The notes under the pieces: generated by a model | Seen by the model: only the letters and a program-made list of their open reading frames with translations | Told to the model about the DNA's origin: nothing | Database searches by the model: none | NCBI GenBank assembly: GCA_934086185.1 | Contig: CAKOHW010000002.1 | Location: 1 to 64,000 of the forward strand | DNA from: an uncultured Bacilli bacterium | GTDB taxonomy: Bacteria > Bacillota_I > Bacilli_A > RF39 > UBA660 | Reading direction: 5' to 3' | Length of the DNA: 64,000 bases | Made by a program: the position numbers and the translations under genes | Shown here: in pieces, positions 35,784 through 44,703 of the stretch | Layout of the letters: each line of letters begins with the position of its first letter | How positions within the stretch are numbered: position 1 is the first letter of the stretch

Positions 35784-36842
35784 TTATTTAACAAATAATC
35801 GTAATATATCTTGATATGTTATAACTAACATAAGTATCATTAATAATATAAATCCAACAGTATGGAAAATATTTTCAACCTCAGGTTTTACTGGACTACC
35901 TTTTATTTTTTCAATTAATACAAATAATATCCTACCACCATCAAATGCTGGAAAAGGAATAATGTTTACAAATCCTAAATTTACTGACAAATAAGCAGTT
36001 AAATATAAGATATTTTGAAAACCATATTTTGCTGATTGACCTACTACAGTATACATTCCAACAGGTCCAGCTAAGCTACTTAAACCAAGTTTACCAGTTA
36101 TTAATTTAAATATTATTATAGCCATACTAGAAATTACGCTATAAAATTTTAAAAATGCATATTTGATTGATTTTAAAAAACCATGATTTAAAGTTTCTCC
36201 TACTCCAAATCCAAATGTCATGCTCTCTACAGTACCATCTTTTTTCTTCTTTACTTCAGGAGTTACTTTTATTTTTTTAATTGAACCATCTTGTTTTTTT
36301 ACAACAAAATCGTAAGTATCAGATGAATGTTTTAAAGAAATTGCTATCTGAATTTTATCCCAGGTATCAGTTTTCATATTATTAATACTTACTATTCTAT
36401 CTCCAACTTCTATTCCACTTTGCTCAATTGGAGCTCCAGGAGTAACTAAACCTACATAACTTAATTGTTCACTGCTCCCCCAAATAAGTCCTTGAAAAAA
36501 GAATAATACTAAAGCCAATATAAAGTTCATAGTAACACCAGCACCCAAAATTAAAAATTTTTGATAAGGCTTTTTATTACACATATATTGGTCTTTTTTT
36601 AATTTTTTATTTTTTTCTTCTACTACCTCTCCAGCCATAGCACAAAAACCACCAATTGGTAATAATCTCAAACTATAAACTGTGGGATCATTTTTTCTCT
36701 TCCATTTAAATATTTGTGGCCCCATACCTAAAGCAAACTCATCAACATGCACGCCACACTTCTTAGCAACTATAAAATGTCCAAATTCGTGAACAAATAT
36801 AAGTATACCAAGCATTAAAATTAAAATAATTAGTGTTACCAT
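35784..36842 (-). CDS. rseP: Site-2 intramembrane metalloprotease RseP
   Basis: RseP cleaves transmembrane anti-sigma factors and remnant signal peptides within the membrane. The 352-aa protein has the zinc site HEFGHF in the first helix, the PDZ domain (about residues 120-205, IVSINNMKTDTWDKI), and NIIPFPAFDGGRILF, the third zinc ligand region, in the C-terminal membrane part. Length and four-helix layout match. AGGAGG precedes the ATG. It follows cdsA by nine bases, the usual uppS-cdsA-(dxr)-rseP order without dxr. Mature operon with cdsA. Confidence 0.95.
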   Translation of the reverse strand: MVTLIILILMLGILIFVHEFGHFIVAKKCGVHVDEFALGMGPQIFKWKRKNDPTVYSLRLLPIGGFCAMAGEVVEEKNKKLKKDQYMCNKKPYQKFLILGAGVTMNFILALVLFFFQGLIWGSSEQLSYVGLVTPGAPIEQSGIEVGDRIVSINNMKTDTWDKIQIAISLKHSSDTYDFVVKKQDGSIKKIKVTPEVKKKKDGTVESMTFGFGVGETLNHGFLKSIKYAFLKFYSVISSMAIIIFKLITGKLGLSSLAGPVGMYTVVGQSAKYGFQNILYLTAYLSVNLGFVNIIPFPAFDGGRILFVLIEKIKGSPVKPEVENIFHTVGFILLMILMLVITYQDILRLFVK

Positions 36843-36851
36843 TAATACCTC

Positions 36852-37640
36852 CTATAAATATGAAATTATTATAATAAATGCAAACATTACAAATATTATA
36901 CTATCTAATCTATCTAATATACCACCATGTCCAGGTATTAAATTAGAAAAATCTTTAACTTTGTTTTCTCTCTTTATTGCACTAAAGAATAAATCTCCTA
37001 CTTGTCCTACAACACTTAAAAATAATATTAAACCTATAACAATTAATATATTTGTGTTTACATTTATTAAATTAATATAATACATTGTTACAACAAAAGT
37101 AGAAATCAAACTTCCTATAATACATCCCTCTATAGTTTTATTTGGACTAATACTAGTAAATTTGTGTTTACCAACCAATTTACCTCCAAATAAAGCAAAA
37201 GTATCAGTCAATATAGTAATAAGTATTAACATAATAAAATATTTAATACCATAATTATATACAGAAATTAATAAATTAAAACCAATTCCCAAAAATAATA
37301 CATTACTTAATAACTTAAAAGCATCTTCTATCTTATATTTATTTTTATAAAATATTGTAGGAACACAAATACATAATATTATTCCACATAATAACTTATA
37401 AGAAACTCCAAATAATAAACCATACTTTTCAAAATTAGAATATATCAAAAATATAGTACTTATTAACCCAATAATCTTCATTAAATTGGGTAAATTTTTA
37501 CCATCCTTTAATTCTATTAATTCCTTATACGCAGCAAAACCTATTAATCCAACTGCCAAACTATATAGTATACCTCCAATATAAATTAATGGAATAACTA
37601 TCATTAACATAATAATTGCACTTATAATTCTTTTTTTCAT
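36852..37640 (-). CDS. cdsA: Phosphatidate cytidylyltransferase
   Basis: CdsA makes CDP-diacylglycerol from phosphatidic acid and CTP in the membrane. The 262-aa polytopic protein carries the family signature near its C-terminus, KRENKVKDFSNLIPGHGGILDRLDS, together with GGKLVGKHKFTSISPNKTIEG. A GTG six bases upstream (37646) is also possible; AGGAG suits either. It is the first gene of the pair with rseP. uppS and frr, which usually precede it, are absent. Confidence 0.95.
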   Translation of the reverse strand: MKKRIISAIIMLMIVIPLIYIGGILYSLAVGLIGFAAYKELIELKDGKNLPNLMKIIGLISTIFLIYSNFEKYGLLFGVSYKLLCGIILCICVPTIFYKNKYKIEDAFKLLSNVLFLGIGFNLLISVYNYGIKYFIMLILITILTDTFALFGGKLVGKHKFTSISPNKTIEGCIIGSLISTFVVTMYYINLINVNTNILIVIGLILFLSVVGQVGDLFFSAIKRENKVKDFSNLIPGHGGILDRLDSIIFVMFAFIIIISYL

Positions 37641-37693
37641 AATCACTACACTCCTATAGATAAGTATACCATAAAATGATTAAAAGTCTATTA

Positions 37694-38461
37694 TTATTCT
37701 TTAATAATTTCACTTAAATATACAATTTTTAAATCATAACTCATAAGTTTAGATACTAGCACTTTAAAATTATCAACTGTAAAATAATCATCTATCATTA
37801 TAATACTACCATTATCTATATTATTAATTACATTAACATAATTATTATTATTAATTTTCTTATTAGGATTAACAACATAATACTTTTTATTCTTACAAAC
37901 CTTAATATTAGAATAATCTAAAATACATATCTTTTTATTTAACTTTTTCTTATTTAATAAAGTATCTAAATCGTTAAATGATTTTTCACTACTTTCACCA
38001 TTAATATTTTCATTATAATTTAAGATACTATTTACTTTAATTAACTTAGAATACTTAATTTTTTTTCTATCTAAATACTCAATAACTTTATTATTATCAC
38101 CTACAATTATACTAACCTGTCTTATATTCTTATTACCAGATATAATAATTTTATCTTTATTATTATCTAAACTAACATTAGGACTATAACTATCATAAAT
38201 TAAATAAGTATCATTAAAACTCCCAAAGTCTTTCATATTTAAAAAACTTTCCATTTCATTAATTTTTTTACCTTTTATACCAGGTATTATAGTATTATTA
38301 TCTATTATAGCATCAACACTTTTAACTTCATAATTAACCATATTACTTTTTATATTTTGCATCAAAGGATTAGTATTAATTGCAAGTTCAGTAACCCTAT
38401 CAGTTAAATAAAAAGAAAAAACTAATAAAGACATAATTCCAAGTAATCTAAAATATTTCAT
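37694..38461 (-). CDS. Exported protein of unknown function
   Basis: The 255-aa protein has a signal anchor (LGIMSLLVFSFYLTDRV) and a soluble extracellular part with many Asn, Asp and Lys. The C-terminal third (IDNGSIIMIDDYFTVDNFKVLVSKL) resembles the end of polysaccharide-deacetylase-like folds, but I see no metal-binding His-Asp motifs, so I do not assign enzyme activity. It lies 47 bases upstream of cdsA on the same strand. Confidence 0.6.
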   Translation of the reverse strand: MKYFRLLGIMSLLVFSFYLTDRVTELAINTNPLMQNIKSNMVNYEVKSVDAIIDNNTIIPGIKGKKINEMESFLNMKDFGSFNDTYLIYDSYSPNVSLDNNKDKIIISGNKNIRQVSIIVGDNNKVIEYLDRKKIKYSKLIKVNSILNYNENINGESSEKSFNDLDTLLNKKKLNKKICILDYSNIKVCKNKKYYVVNPNKKINNNNYVNVINNIDNGSIIMIDDYFTVDNFKVLVSKLMSYDLKIVYLSEIIKE

Positions 38462-38541
38462 ATTTCACCCTAATTAATTATATAAATTTACATTTGATTT
38501 AATTACTTATATTTTATATAATACACAAATGAGGTATTATT

Positions 38542-39447
38542 ATGATTAGTATTAAAGAAAAAAGAATTCTAGATAAATTTAAAAAAATATATGAAATGAA
38601 AATAACAAATAAGAATTTAAATACATTAGATGATTTTGAAAATATAAAAATTGACAATTCAACTTTAAATAATAAAATGATATTAAAATTTTTAGATAGC
38701 CTAACTGAAGAAGAAAAAAATTATATAATTTATCATTCAATATTTTACGCTGAAAAAAATAATTCCAAATTTATAAAACAAATTCTTAAAAATATAAATA
38801 CTCATGGAAAAAATTTAAATAAATTTAACAGAGAAACACTAAATATAATAATATTAAATACAATATATTTCATAGACCAACAAGAGACACTTTTGACTAT
38901 TGATTCATTAAAAAAATTTAATAAACAATTTAGTAAATACTTTAATAAAATAGAATATTACGAAATTAATTCACTACCAACTTTATATAGAAATATACTA
39001 AAAATTATTTTATTTTCAAATGATGATTACTTAAAAACACTAGATGAAATATTTAATACAAATAAATATGATAAATTAATAATAGAATATTTAAACGACA
39101 CAGATATCAATACAATTAAAAAGTATCTAATAAGATTAATTTTCTTTGATGCCTATATTTTATTAAAAAATGAATTAAATAAAATAATTATTGAAATACA
39201 AAATATTATTAATGAATTTGATGAAGACTCTTTAGGAAACTTCATTTTAGACTATATAAATTATTCAATAAAAAATAATAAATTTGAAATACCAAAAAAT
39301 AATGTAATGAAATCTGAGCTTTACTATGCATTTTTAGACTTTTTCTTAGATGAAAACGACAAAGAAATTAGTATAAAAAATGTTGAAGAAAAAAATCAAA
39401 AAGAACTAAGATTATTAAACCCTCTATATAAAATAGACGATTATTAA
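38542..39447 (+). CDS. Hypothetical protein, 301 aa
   Basis: No family recognised. The sequence is predominantly helical, soluble, Lys- and Asn-rich, without signal peptide or catalytic motifs that I can identify. It has a GAGGT ribosome site and its own terminator, so it is probably a real gene transcribed alone, divergent from the exported protein upstream. Confidence 0.6.
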   Translation: MISIKEKRILDKFKKIYEMKITNKNLNTLDDFENIKIDNSTLNNKMILKFLDSLTEEEKNYIIYHSIFYAEKNNSKFIKQILKNINTHGKNLNKFNRETLNIIILNTIYFIDQQETLLTIDSLKKFNKQFSKYFNKIEYYEINSLPTLYRNILKIILFSNDDYLKTLDEIFNTNKYDKLIIEYLNDTDINTIKKYLIRLIFFDAYILLKNELNKIIIEIQNIINEFDEDSLGNFILDYINYSIKNNKFEIPKNNVMKSELYYAFLDFFLDENDKEISIKNVEEKNQKELRLLNPLYKIDDY

Positions 39448-39458
39448 TAGTCTTTTTT
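39435..39458. terminator. Terminator between convergent genes
   Basis: AGAC-ATTATTAAT-GTCT hairpin overlapping the stop codon of the plus-strand gene, followed by six Ts on the plus strand; the ssb stop lies at its edge. Confidence 0.6.
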
Positions 39459-39792
39459 ATTGTTCATTTTCCTGTTTTTTGCTAGTTAAAAAACTTATTT
39501 TTTCAGCAATTACTTCAGTTATATATTTTACTTCTCCATTATCTTCATAATTTCTAACTTGTAATCTTCCTCTTATTCCAATCAAATCACCTTTTTTACA
39601 ATATTCACTCACATTTTTAGCAATACCATTCCATAAAGAACATTTAATAAAATCTGTATCATATATTCCATCAGGATTTTTAAAACTTCTTTGAACCGCT
39701 ATTGTAACCAATACATGTTCTTTACTATTTTCACTTTTCTTAAGTTCAGGATCACTCACTAATCTACCAATTAAATAAACTAAATTATACAT
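39457..39792 (-). CDS. ssb: Short single-stranded DNA-binding protein
   Basis: The 111-aa OB-fold protein begins MYNLVYLIGRLVSDPELK and contains FIKCSLWNGIAKNVSEYCKKGDLIGIRGRLQ, the standard bacterial SSB core. It stops at KKQENEQ, without the Gly/Gln-rich linker or the acidic DDDIPF-type tip that recruits partner proteins. B. subtilis SsbB, the competence paralog, is similarly short; chromosomal SsbA normally sits between rpsF and rpsR, which are not here. It may therefore be an SsbB-type paralog (inference). Confidence 0.9.
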   Translation of the reverse strand: MYNLVYLIGRLVSDPELKKSENSKEHVLVTIAVQRSFKNPDGIYDTDFIKCSLWNGIAKNVSEYCKKGDLIGIRGRLQVRNYEDNGEVKYITEVIAEKISFLTSKKQENEQ

Positions 39793-39885
39793 AATATCCT
39801 CCTTTCCAAAAAGAAAATAACAAATAAATATTTATTTATCAAACCAATGTTTTTTATAATCTGTATTAAAAATTTAGCAAAATTA

Positions 39886-39909
39886 AAAAATCTCCATAAA
39901 GAGATTTTT
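39886..39909 (-). terminator. Terminator of parE
   Basis: AAAAATCTC and GAGATTTTT arms with a 6-nt loop, 37 bases after the parE stop. Confidence 0.7.
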
Positions 39910-39945
39910 ACTATTTGTAAACAAATTTATAAGTTTAGTATATTT

Positions 39946-41847
39946 TTAAAAAACATAATCATCTTCAAGTGAAAATTCTACATTTTCATTAATCCATTCT
40001 TTTCTTGGCTCAACTACATCTCCCATTAATACACTTACTCTTTTTTCAGCAAGTACACCGTCATTTATTGAAACCTTTATTAAATTTCTAGTTTCAGGAC
40101 ACATTGTAGTTTCCCAGAATGGTCCAGGATTCATTTCACCTAAACCTTTATATCTTTGAACTTGATAATTACTTTTACCATTAGTATATTCTTTTAATTC
40201 CTCATTCGTCCAGAAATATTTTACTTCTTTATTATAATCAACTCTAAATAAAGGAGGCATTGCAATATACAAATGACCATTTTCTATTAAAGGTCTCATA
40301 AATCTATAGAAGAAAGTTAATAATAAACATTGAATATGTGCTCCATCATCATCGGCATCTGTAGTAATAATAACTTTATCATAATTAATATCTTTTATAT
40401 CAAAATCATTACCAACACCTGCACCAACACAATGTATTATAGTATTAATTTCTTCATTTTTAAATATATCAGATATATTTGCTTTCTCAGTATTTATAAT
40501 TTTTCCACGTAAAGGTAATATTGCTTGGAATTTTCTATCACGACTCTTCTTAGCAGTACCACCAGCTGAATTTCCTTCTACTATAAATAATTCATTAATT
40601 TTTGGATTTCTACTTTGAGGAGGAGTTAATTTAGCACTTAAACTCTTAGCTTCTCCTTTTTTAGTTTTTCCATTTCTTGCCTCTTCTCTTGCTTTTCTTG
40701 CAGCTTCTCTTGCATTTTTACTCTTTTGAGCTTTTTCAATTATAGAAACAGCAGTATCTCTATTTTCTTCTAAAAAGAATTTCAAATTATCATAAACAAT
40801 ACTTTCAACAACAGTTCTTGCTTCTGGAGTACCTAATTTTCCTTTTGTTTGCCCTTCAAATTGTAAATACTTTTCAGGAATTTTTAAATTAATTACTGCA
40901 GTTAATCCTTCTCTTACATCACTACCATCAAAATTACTATCTTTTACTTTAAGTAAATTATTTAATCTAGCATAATCATTAAAGACCTTAGTAATACCTG
41001 TTTTAAAACCTACTTCATGAGTACCACCATCACTAGTTTTTACGTTATTTACAAAGGATAAAATATCTTCATTATATGAATCCGTATATTGTAATGCGAT
41101 ATCAACTTCAATATCATTTTTAACTCCATGAATTGGTACAACTTTATGCAAAGTATTTTTATTTTCATTTATATATTCTACAAAAGATATTAACCCATTA
41201 TCATAATGATACATTGCTTTCTTTTCATCTTGTATATCTTCTAACTCTACTGTTAACTTATTTAATAAAAAAGCACTTTCTTGCATTCTTTCACATAAAG
41301 TAGTAAAAGAAAATTGATTATTTTTAAATATTTCCTTATCAGGCATAAAGGTAACTTCAGTACCAGTTAATTTAGTAGTACCAATTTGTTTTAAATCTTC
41401 TAATAAATGTCCACCATTATGAAATTTTATAGTACTTATAACTCCATCTCTATAAATAGTAACATTCATCCATTCAGATAAAGCATTAACAACACTAGCA
41501 CCGACACCGTGTAAACCACCTGATACTTTATATCCAGATTCTGAAAACTTTCCTCCTGCATGTAATATTGTATAAATAACTTCAGGAGTACTTTTACCAC
41601 TAGCATGTTTACCTATTGGCACTCCTCTACCATTATCTCTAACAGTTAAGCTCCCATCTTCATTTATTGTAACTTTAATTAAAGAACCAAAACCATTAAT
41701 AATTTCATCTATAGAATTATCAATTATTTCCCATGCTAAATGGTGAAGCCCTCTTTTATCAGTTGATCCAATATACATACCAGGTCTTTTTCTTACTGCT
41801 TCTAAACCTTCAAGTATTTTTATTGAACTTTCATCATATTTTGCCAT
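39946..41847 (-). CDS. parE: DNA topoisomerase IV subunit B
   Basis: The ATPase and TOPRIM subunit of topoisomerase IV, which decatenates chromosomes. The 633-aa protein has the GHKL ATPase (EIIDNSIDEIINGFG, NGRGVPIG, GGLHGVGASVVNALS), transducer, and TOPRIM motifs (ELFIVEGNSAGGTAKK near residue 415, TTDADDDGAHI), ending with QRYKGLGEMNP. VGNDFDIKDINYDKVIITTDAD favours ParE over GyrB. EGNSAGG has Asn where almost all homologues have Asp. No parC follows downstream; a terminator does. parE is usually paired with parC. Confidence 0.9.
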   Translation of the reverse strand: MAKYDESSIKILEGLEAVRKRPGMYIGSTDKRGLHHLAWEIIDNSIDEIINGFGSLIKVTINEDGSLTVRDNGRGVPIGKHASGKSTPEVIYTILHAGGKFSESGYKVSGGLHGVGASVVNALSEWMNVTIYRDGVISTIKFHNGGHLLEDLKQIGTTKLTGTEVTFMPDKEIFKNNQFSFTTLCERMQESAFLLNKLTVELEDIQDEKKAMYHYDNGLISFVEYINENKNTLHKVVPIHGVKNDIEVDIALQYTDSYNEDILSFVNNVKTSDGGTHEVGFKTGITKVFNDYARLNNLLKVKDSNFDGSDVREGLTAVINLKIPEKYLQFEGQTKGKLGTPEARTVVESIVYDNLKFFLEENRDTAVSIIEKAQKSKNAREAARKAREEARNGKTKKGEAKSLSAKLTPPQSRNPKINELFIVEGNSAGGTAKKSRDRKFQAILPLRGKIINTEKANISDIFKNEEINTIIHCVGAGVGNDFDIKDINYDKVIITTDADDDGAHIQCLLLTFFYRFMRPLIENGHLYIAMPPLFRVDYNKEVKYFWTNEELKEYTNGKSNYQVQRYKGLGEMNPGPFWETTMCPETRNLIKVSINDGVLAEKRVSVLMGDVVEPRKEWINENVEFSLEDDYVF

Positions 41848-41898
41848 ATCATCACCTTATTAAATTTTATCACGCGTACCAGATAAATACAATATAAA

Positions 41899-41920
41899 AG
41901 ACAGTTTTTTTACACTGTCT
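41899..41920 (-). terminator. Hairpin at the end of the 89-aa ORF
   Basis: AGACAGT and ACTGTCT pair over an A/T loop, followed by TTTTATATT in minus-strand sense. It overlaps the stop of the small gene and would separate it from parE. Confidence 0.6.
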
Positions 41921-42179
41921 CAACTGTTTCATCATCTATATATTCATTTAAAAATCTATCGACAAATATTTGTTTTAAAAATATAATATCAGCTTCATTT
42001 GTTACAGGAATAAATGTATCATTAACATGTTCAAAAAACACACTTTTTTCTTTAGGTATTTCACTATCATAATCGACTTCTAGAGTCAAATAATATACAT
42101 GTCCATTTTCTTCTGCACCATCTGTAACAATATATTTCTTTTTATTTGCTAGTTCAACTATAGTACCACTTTCAATCAC
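41910..42179 (-). CDS. Hypothetical protein, 89 aa
   Basis: I do not recognise a family with certainty. The start IESGTIVELANKKKYIVTD and ENGHVYYLTLEVDY suggest a small beta-barrel like DUF1292/YrzB-type proteins, but this is weak. Its ATG touches the stop of the 509-aa gene upstream, so the two are co-translated. Confidence 0.55.
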   Translation of the reverse strand: MIESGTIVELANKKKYIVTDGAEENGHVYYLTLEVDYDSEIPKEKSVFFEHVNDTFIPVTNEADIIFLKQIFVDRFLNEYIDDETVETV

Positions 42180-43708
42180 TAAAATCTCCCCATTCCCTTT
42201 TTCAATTCTTTCTCTGCTTCAACTTTTCCTAAATAAGTTTCTTGTTTGTTAATATAATCTCTACGTTCTTTTTTATCCTTAAAACTCCTTTTAACTTTCT
42301 TAACTAAACCATTATTTAAATACATTGAAGTTAATTTATTTTTAGCATATGAAGGATTTATTAATTTATTTTCTAAAGCGCCAAGTTTTTTCAAACTACT
42401 TCTTATTTCTTCATATCTTTCTCTTCCAACGCTTTCTTCAGTAATAACATTTCCGTTTTTATCAATTATCTTTCCATCTTCACGTATATCAATATCAAAG
42501 TGTTTTAAAACTCTTGCCAAATCTTCTTTTCTATATTTTTTATTCTTATATGATTTATATATTCCATATCCAATTGCAGTACCACCTAATAAGACAAAAG
42601 ATGCATTTGCTAAAGCAGTAACAGGATTAAATACAGTACTTAATGCTAAAGCAGTTAAAATTATTTTAGCAGGTTTACCCATTGTAGTTTTCTTAGTGCT
42701 AACTATTTTAATAGGCTCATGCCCTAATTCTTCTTCTAATTCATTTTCTAAAGTATTTAAATCTCCATTATCTTTATTTACGTTATTTTGATTATCTAAA
42801 TTTTCTTTATTTAAATCATCGTTAGTATTTTCAATTGTATTATTTTTATTAACAGAATTCTTTATTTCATCCATAGTCTTCCCATTATATAAATCATTTA
42901 TATATGGAACATAATTATTATCTTTATCAAGAGTCCCCATTAAATCAGTAATATACTCTAACATAAATTTTTCATTTAAATGATTAGTTTCTATAAAACT
43001 CTTATAATTCTTAAAAAATGTCTCTACCATAACATCATTAGGCATATTTATACCTTTAAGATTATTAACTAATCTTTGAAACTCTATATCTAGATTTTTA
43101 TTATCACTTTTAACTATTTCATTTTCAATATACTCTTTATAATTATCATTTCTTAAATTATCAAGTCTATTTTGTGCATTCTTCATTAATTCATCAAGTT
43201 TTTTATTATCATTTATATCACTAACTTTTTTACCATTAAATATATCTTTCACATCATAAATATATAATTTATCAGTATCAAATGTCTTAAACATTCTTTC
43301 AAAATACATATACATATATTTTTTATCCAAATTATATTTATCTACAAAATTTAAATATTTCTCTACACTGCTATCTAATTCTTTATTATTTTTAGAAATT
43401 ATTGCATCTTTAAGTTCTTTTTCTATATTATTAAATTCTATAGTATTTTCTGCATAAACATACTTATCAAAATAATCTATTAATTCTTTATCTTCTTCAT
43501 TAACAGTAACTTTCTTTAAATCAGTATTATTATCCTTAATAGTATCATTATTTTGTTTATTATTATCTTTAGATTTACTTAATTCTTTATATACTTCAAT
43601 CATTTCTTTAGCCCAACTAATATATATAGGATTATTGCTATTTTTTATATCATTTTCAAAATACTTAATAGCCTTTTGATACTTTTCAATTCTTGTTTTT
43701 TCATCCAT
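42179..43708 (-). CDS. Large hypothetical protein with a C-terminal membrane segment
   Basis: No family recognised. Residues 1-370 are highly charged, Lys/Asp/Asn-rich and helical, with similar stretches near residues 95-185 and 205-290 (each ending with a VxDIFNGK or INDLYNGK-like segment), suggesting two related units. Residues about 345-390 are hydrophobic (ILTALALSTVFNPVTALANASFVLLGG), followed by a basic tail. It is the main gene of an unknown set with the 89-aa protein and, upstream, two short genes. Confidence 0.6.
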   Translation of the reverse strand: MDEKTRIEKYQKAIKYFENDIKNSNNPIYISWAKEMIEVYKELSKSKDNNKQNNDTIKDNNTDLKKVTVNEEDKELIDYFDKYVYAENTIEFNNIEKELKDAIISKNNKELDSSVEKYLNFVDKYNLDKKYMYMYFERMFKTFDTDKLYIYDVKDIFNGKKVSDINDNKKLDELMKNAQNRLDNLRNDNYKEYIENEIVKSDNKNLDIEFQRLVNNLKGINMPNDVMVETFFKNYKSFIETNHLNEKFMLEYITDLMGTLDKDNNYVPYINDLYNGKTMDEIKNSVNKNNTIENTNDDLNKENLDNQNNVNKDNGDLNTLENELEEELGHEPIKIVSTKKTTMGKPAKIILTALALSTVFNPVTALANASFVLLGGTAIGYGIYKSYKNKKYRKEDLARVLKHFDIDIREDGKIIDKNGNVITEESVGRERYEEIRSSLKKLGALENKLINPSYAKNKLTSMYLNNGLVKKVKRSFKDKKERRDYINKQETYLGKVEAEKELKKGMGRF

Positions 43709-43771
43709 ACAATCTCACCACACTAATTATATCTAAAATTTTATTTATTGTAAACTTAAAATATATAAAGT

Positions 43772-44047
43772 TTACTTATCAGAAAAAGTTAATAATGGAA
43801 CAAACATAACAGGTAAAATCCATATACCAACTATATAACCAACTGACTTTTTATAATCTTTTTTAGCTAAACTAGATACTATTACTAAATTATAAATAGG
43901 TATTAAAAACTTCCATGAACTTATATTATTTTTTTTAAATAACTTAATACCACAAATAATTACTAAAGTAATAAGTAAAATGACAAATATAACTATTAAA
44001 CCTAAAATTAATTGTAAATTACTTTCACTCAATAAAAAATCTTCCAT
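43772..44047 (-). CDS. Small membrane protein, DUF5684-like
   Basis: The 91-aa protein has two hydrophobic helices separated by FKKNNISSWKFLIPIYNLVIV. The SWKFLIPIYN motif is typical of DUF5684-type membrane segments, which are often found fused to or next to signal peptidase. Function unknown. It follows the 173-aa gene by 60 bases on the same strand. Confidence 0.6.
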   Translation of the reverse strand: MEDFLLSESNLQLILGLIVIFVILLITLVIICGIKLFKKNNISSWKFLIPIYNLVIVSSLAKKDYKKSVGYIVGIWILPVMFVPLLTFSDK

Positions 44048-44107
44048 ATATTATCACCTATTATCAATTATATTAAATATAATACTTAGTTTCAAGAAAA
44101 AAATACC

Positions 44108-44629
44108 TTATTCAGATATCTTCTTCTTTAAAGCTAAAATATGTAATTCTCTATCAATAACTTTATCCATATACTTATTAACTTTATTACTACTTTTACC
44201 TAAAATATATTTATGTACATATTCTCTATATTCTATGCTATCACTTAAATTTCTTTGTTCTTTTATAGAATTTAATAATTCATATATAGCTTTTAATCTA
44301 TCTAAGTTATATACTTCATTAATTTCAGAATTATTATCTACTCCATCAAAATAAGTTTCAGTTTCTAACTTTATAATTTTATTTTCAAATTCATCAGAAT
44401 GAATATATTCTGGCTTATTTTTAATATTAGCCATATTTTCTTCAAGAACAGTATTAACATATCTTATAGAAAAATTAGATTTATTTTTAGATTTATCTAA
44501 TTTTTTTCTATTAATAACTTTCAAAGAATCATGATAATTTCTTTTTGTTCTCTTAATATCTTTTTTACTAAATTCATCTTCTAATTTGTAAAGTAATTCT
44601 TCACATGTTGTATTTTTTATATTTTTCAT
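44108..44629 (-). CDS. Hypothetical protein, 173 aa
   Basis: No family recognised. A soluble, helical, charged protein (Lys/Glu/Asn-rich), with no membrane segment. It follows valS by 74 bases on the same strand, with AGGAGGG before the ATG. It may be read through from the valS transcript. Confidence 0.55.
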   Translation of the reverse strand: MKNIKNTTCEELLYKLEDEFSKKDIKRTKRNYHDSLKVINRKKLDKSKNKSNFSIRYVNTVLEENMANIKNKPEYIHSDEFENKIIKLETETYFDGVDNNSEINEVYNLDRLKAIYELLNSIKEQRNLSDSIEYREYVHKYILGKSSNKVNKYMDKVIDRELHILALKKKISE

Positions 44630-44703
44630 TTTATTAAAACCCTCCTACTAAATACACATATTCATTATAAAATATTTAAAATACTTTTATCAACAAAAAT
44701 TAA

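Noticed and set aside
42179..44629. Prophage or defence island between valS and parE
   Set aside because: The four unknown genes show no nuclease, integrase, phage structural or toxin motif, and base composition does not differ from neighbours.
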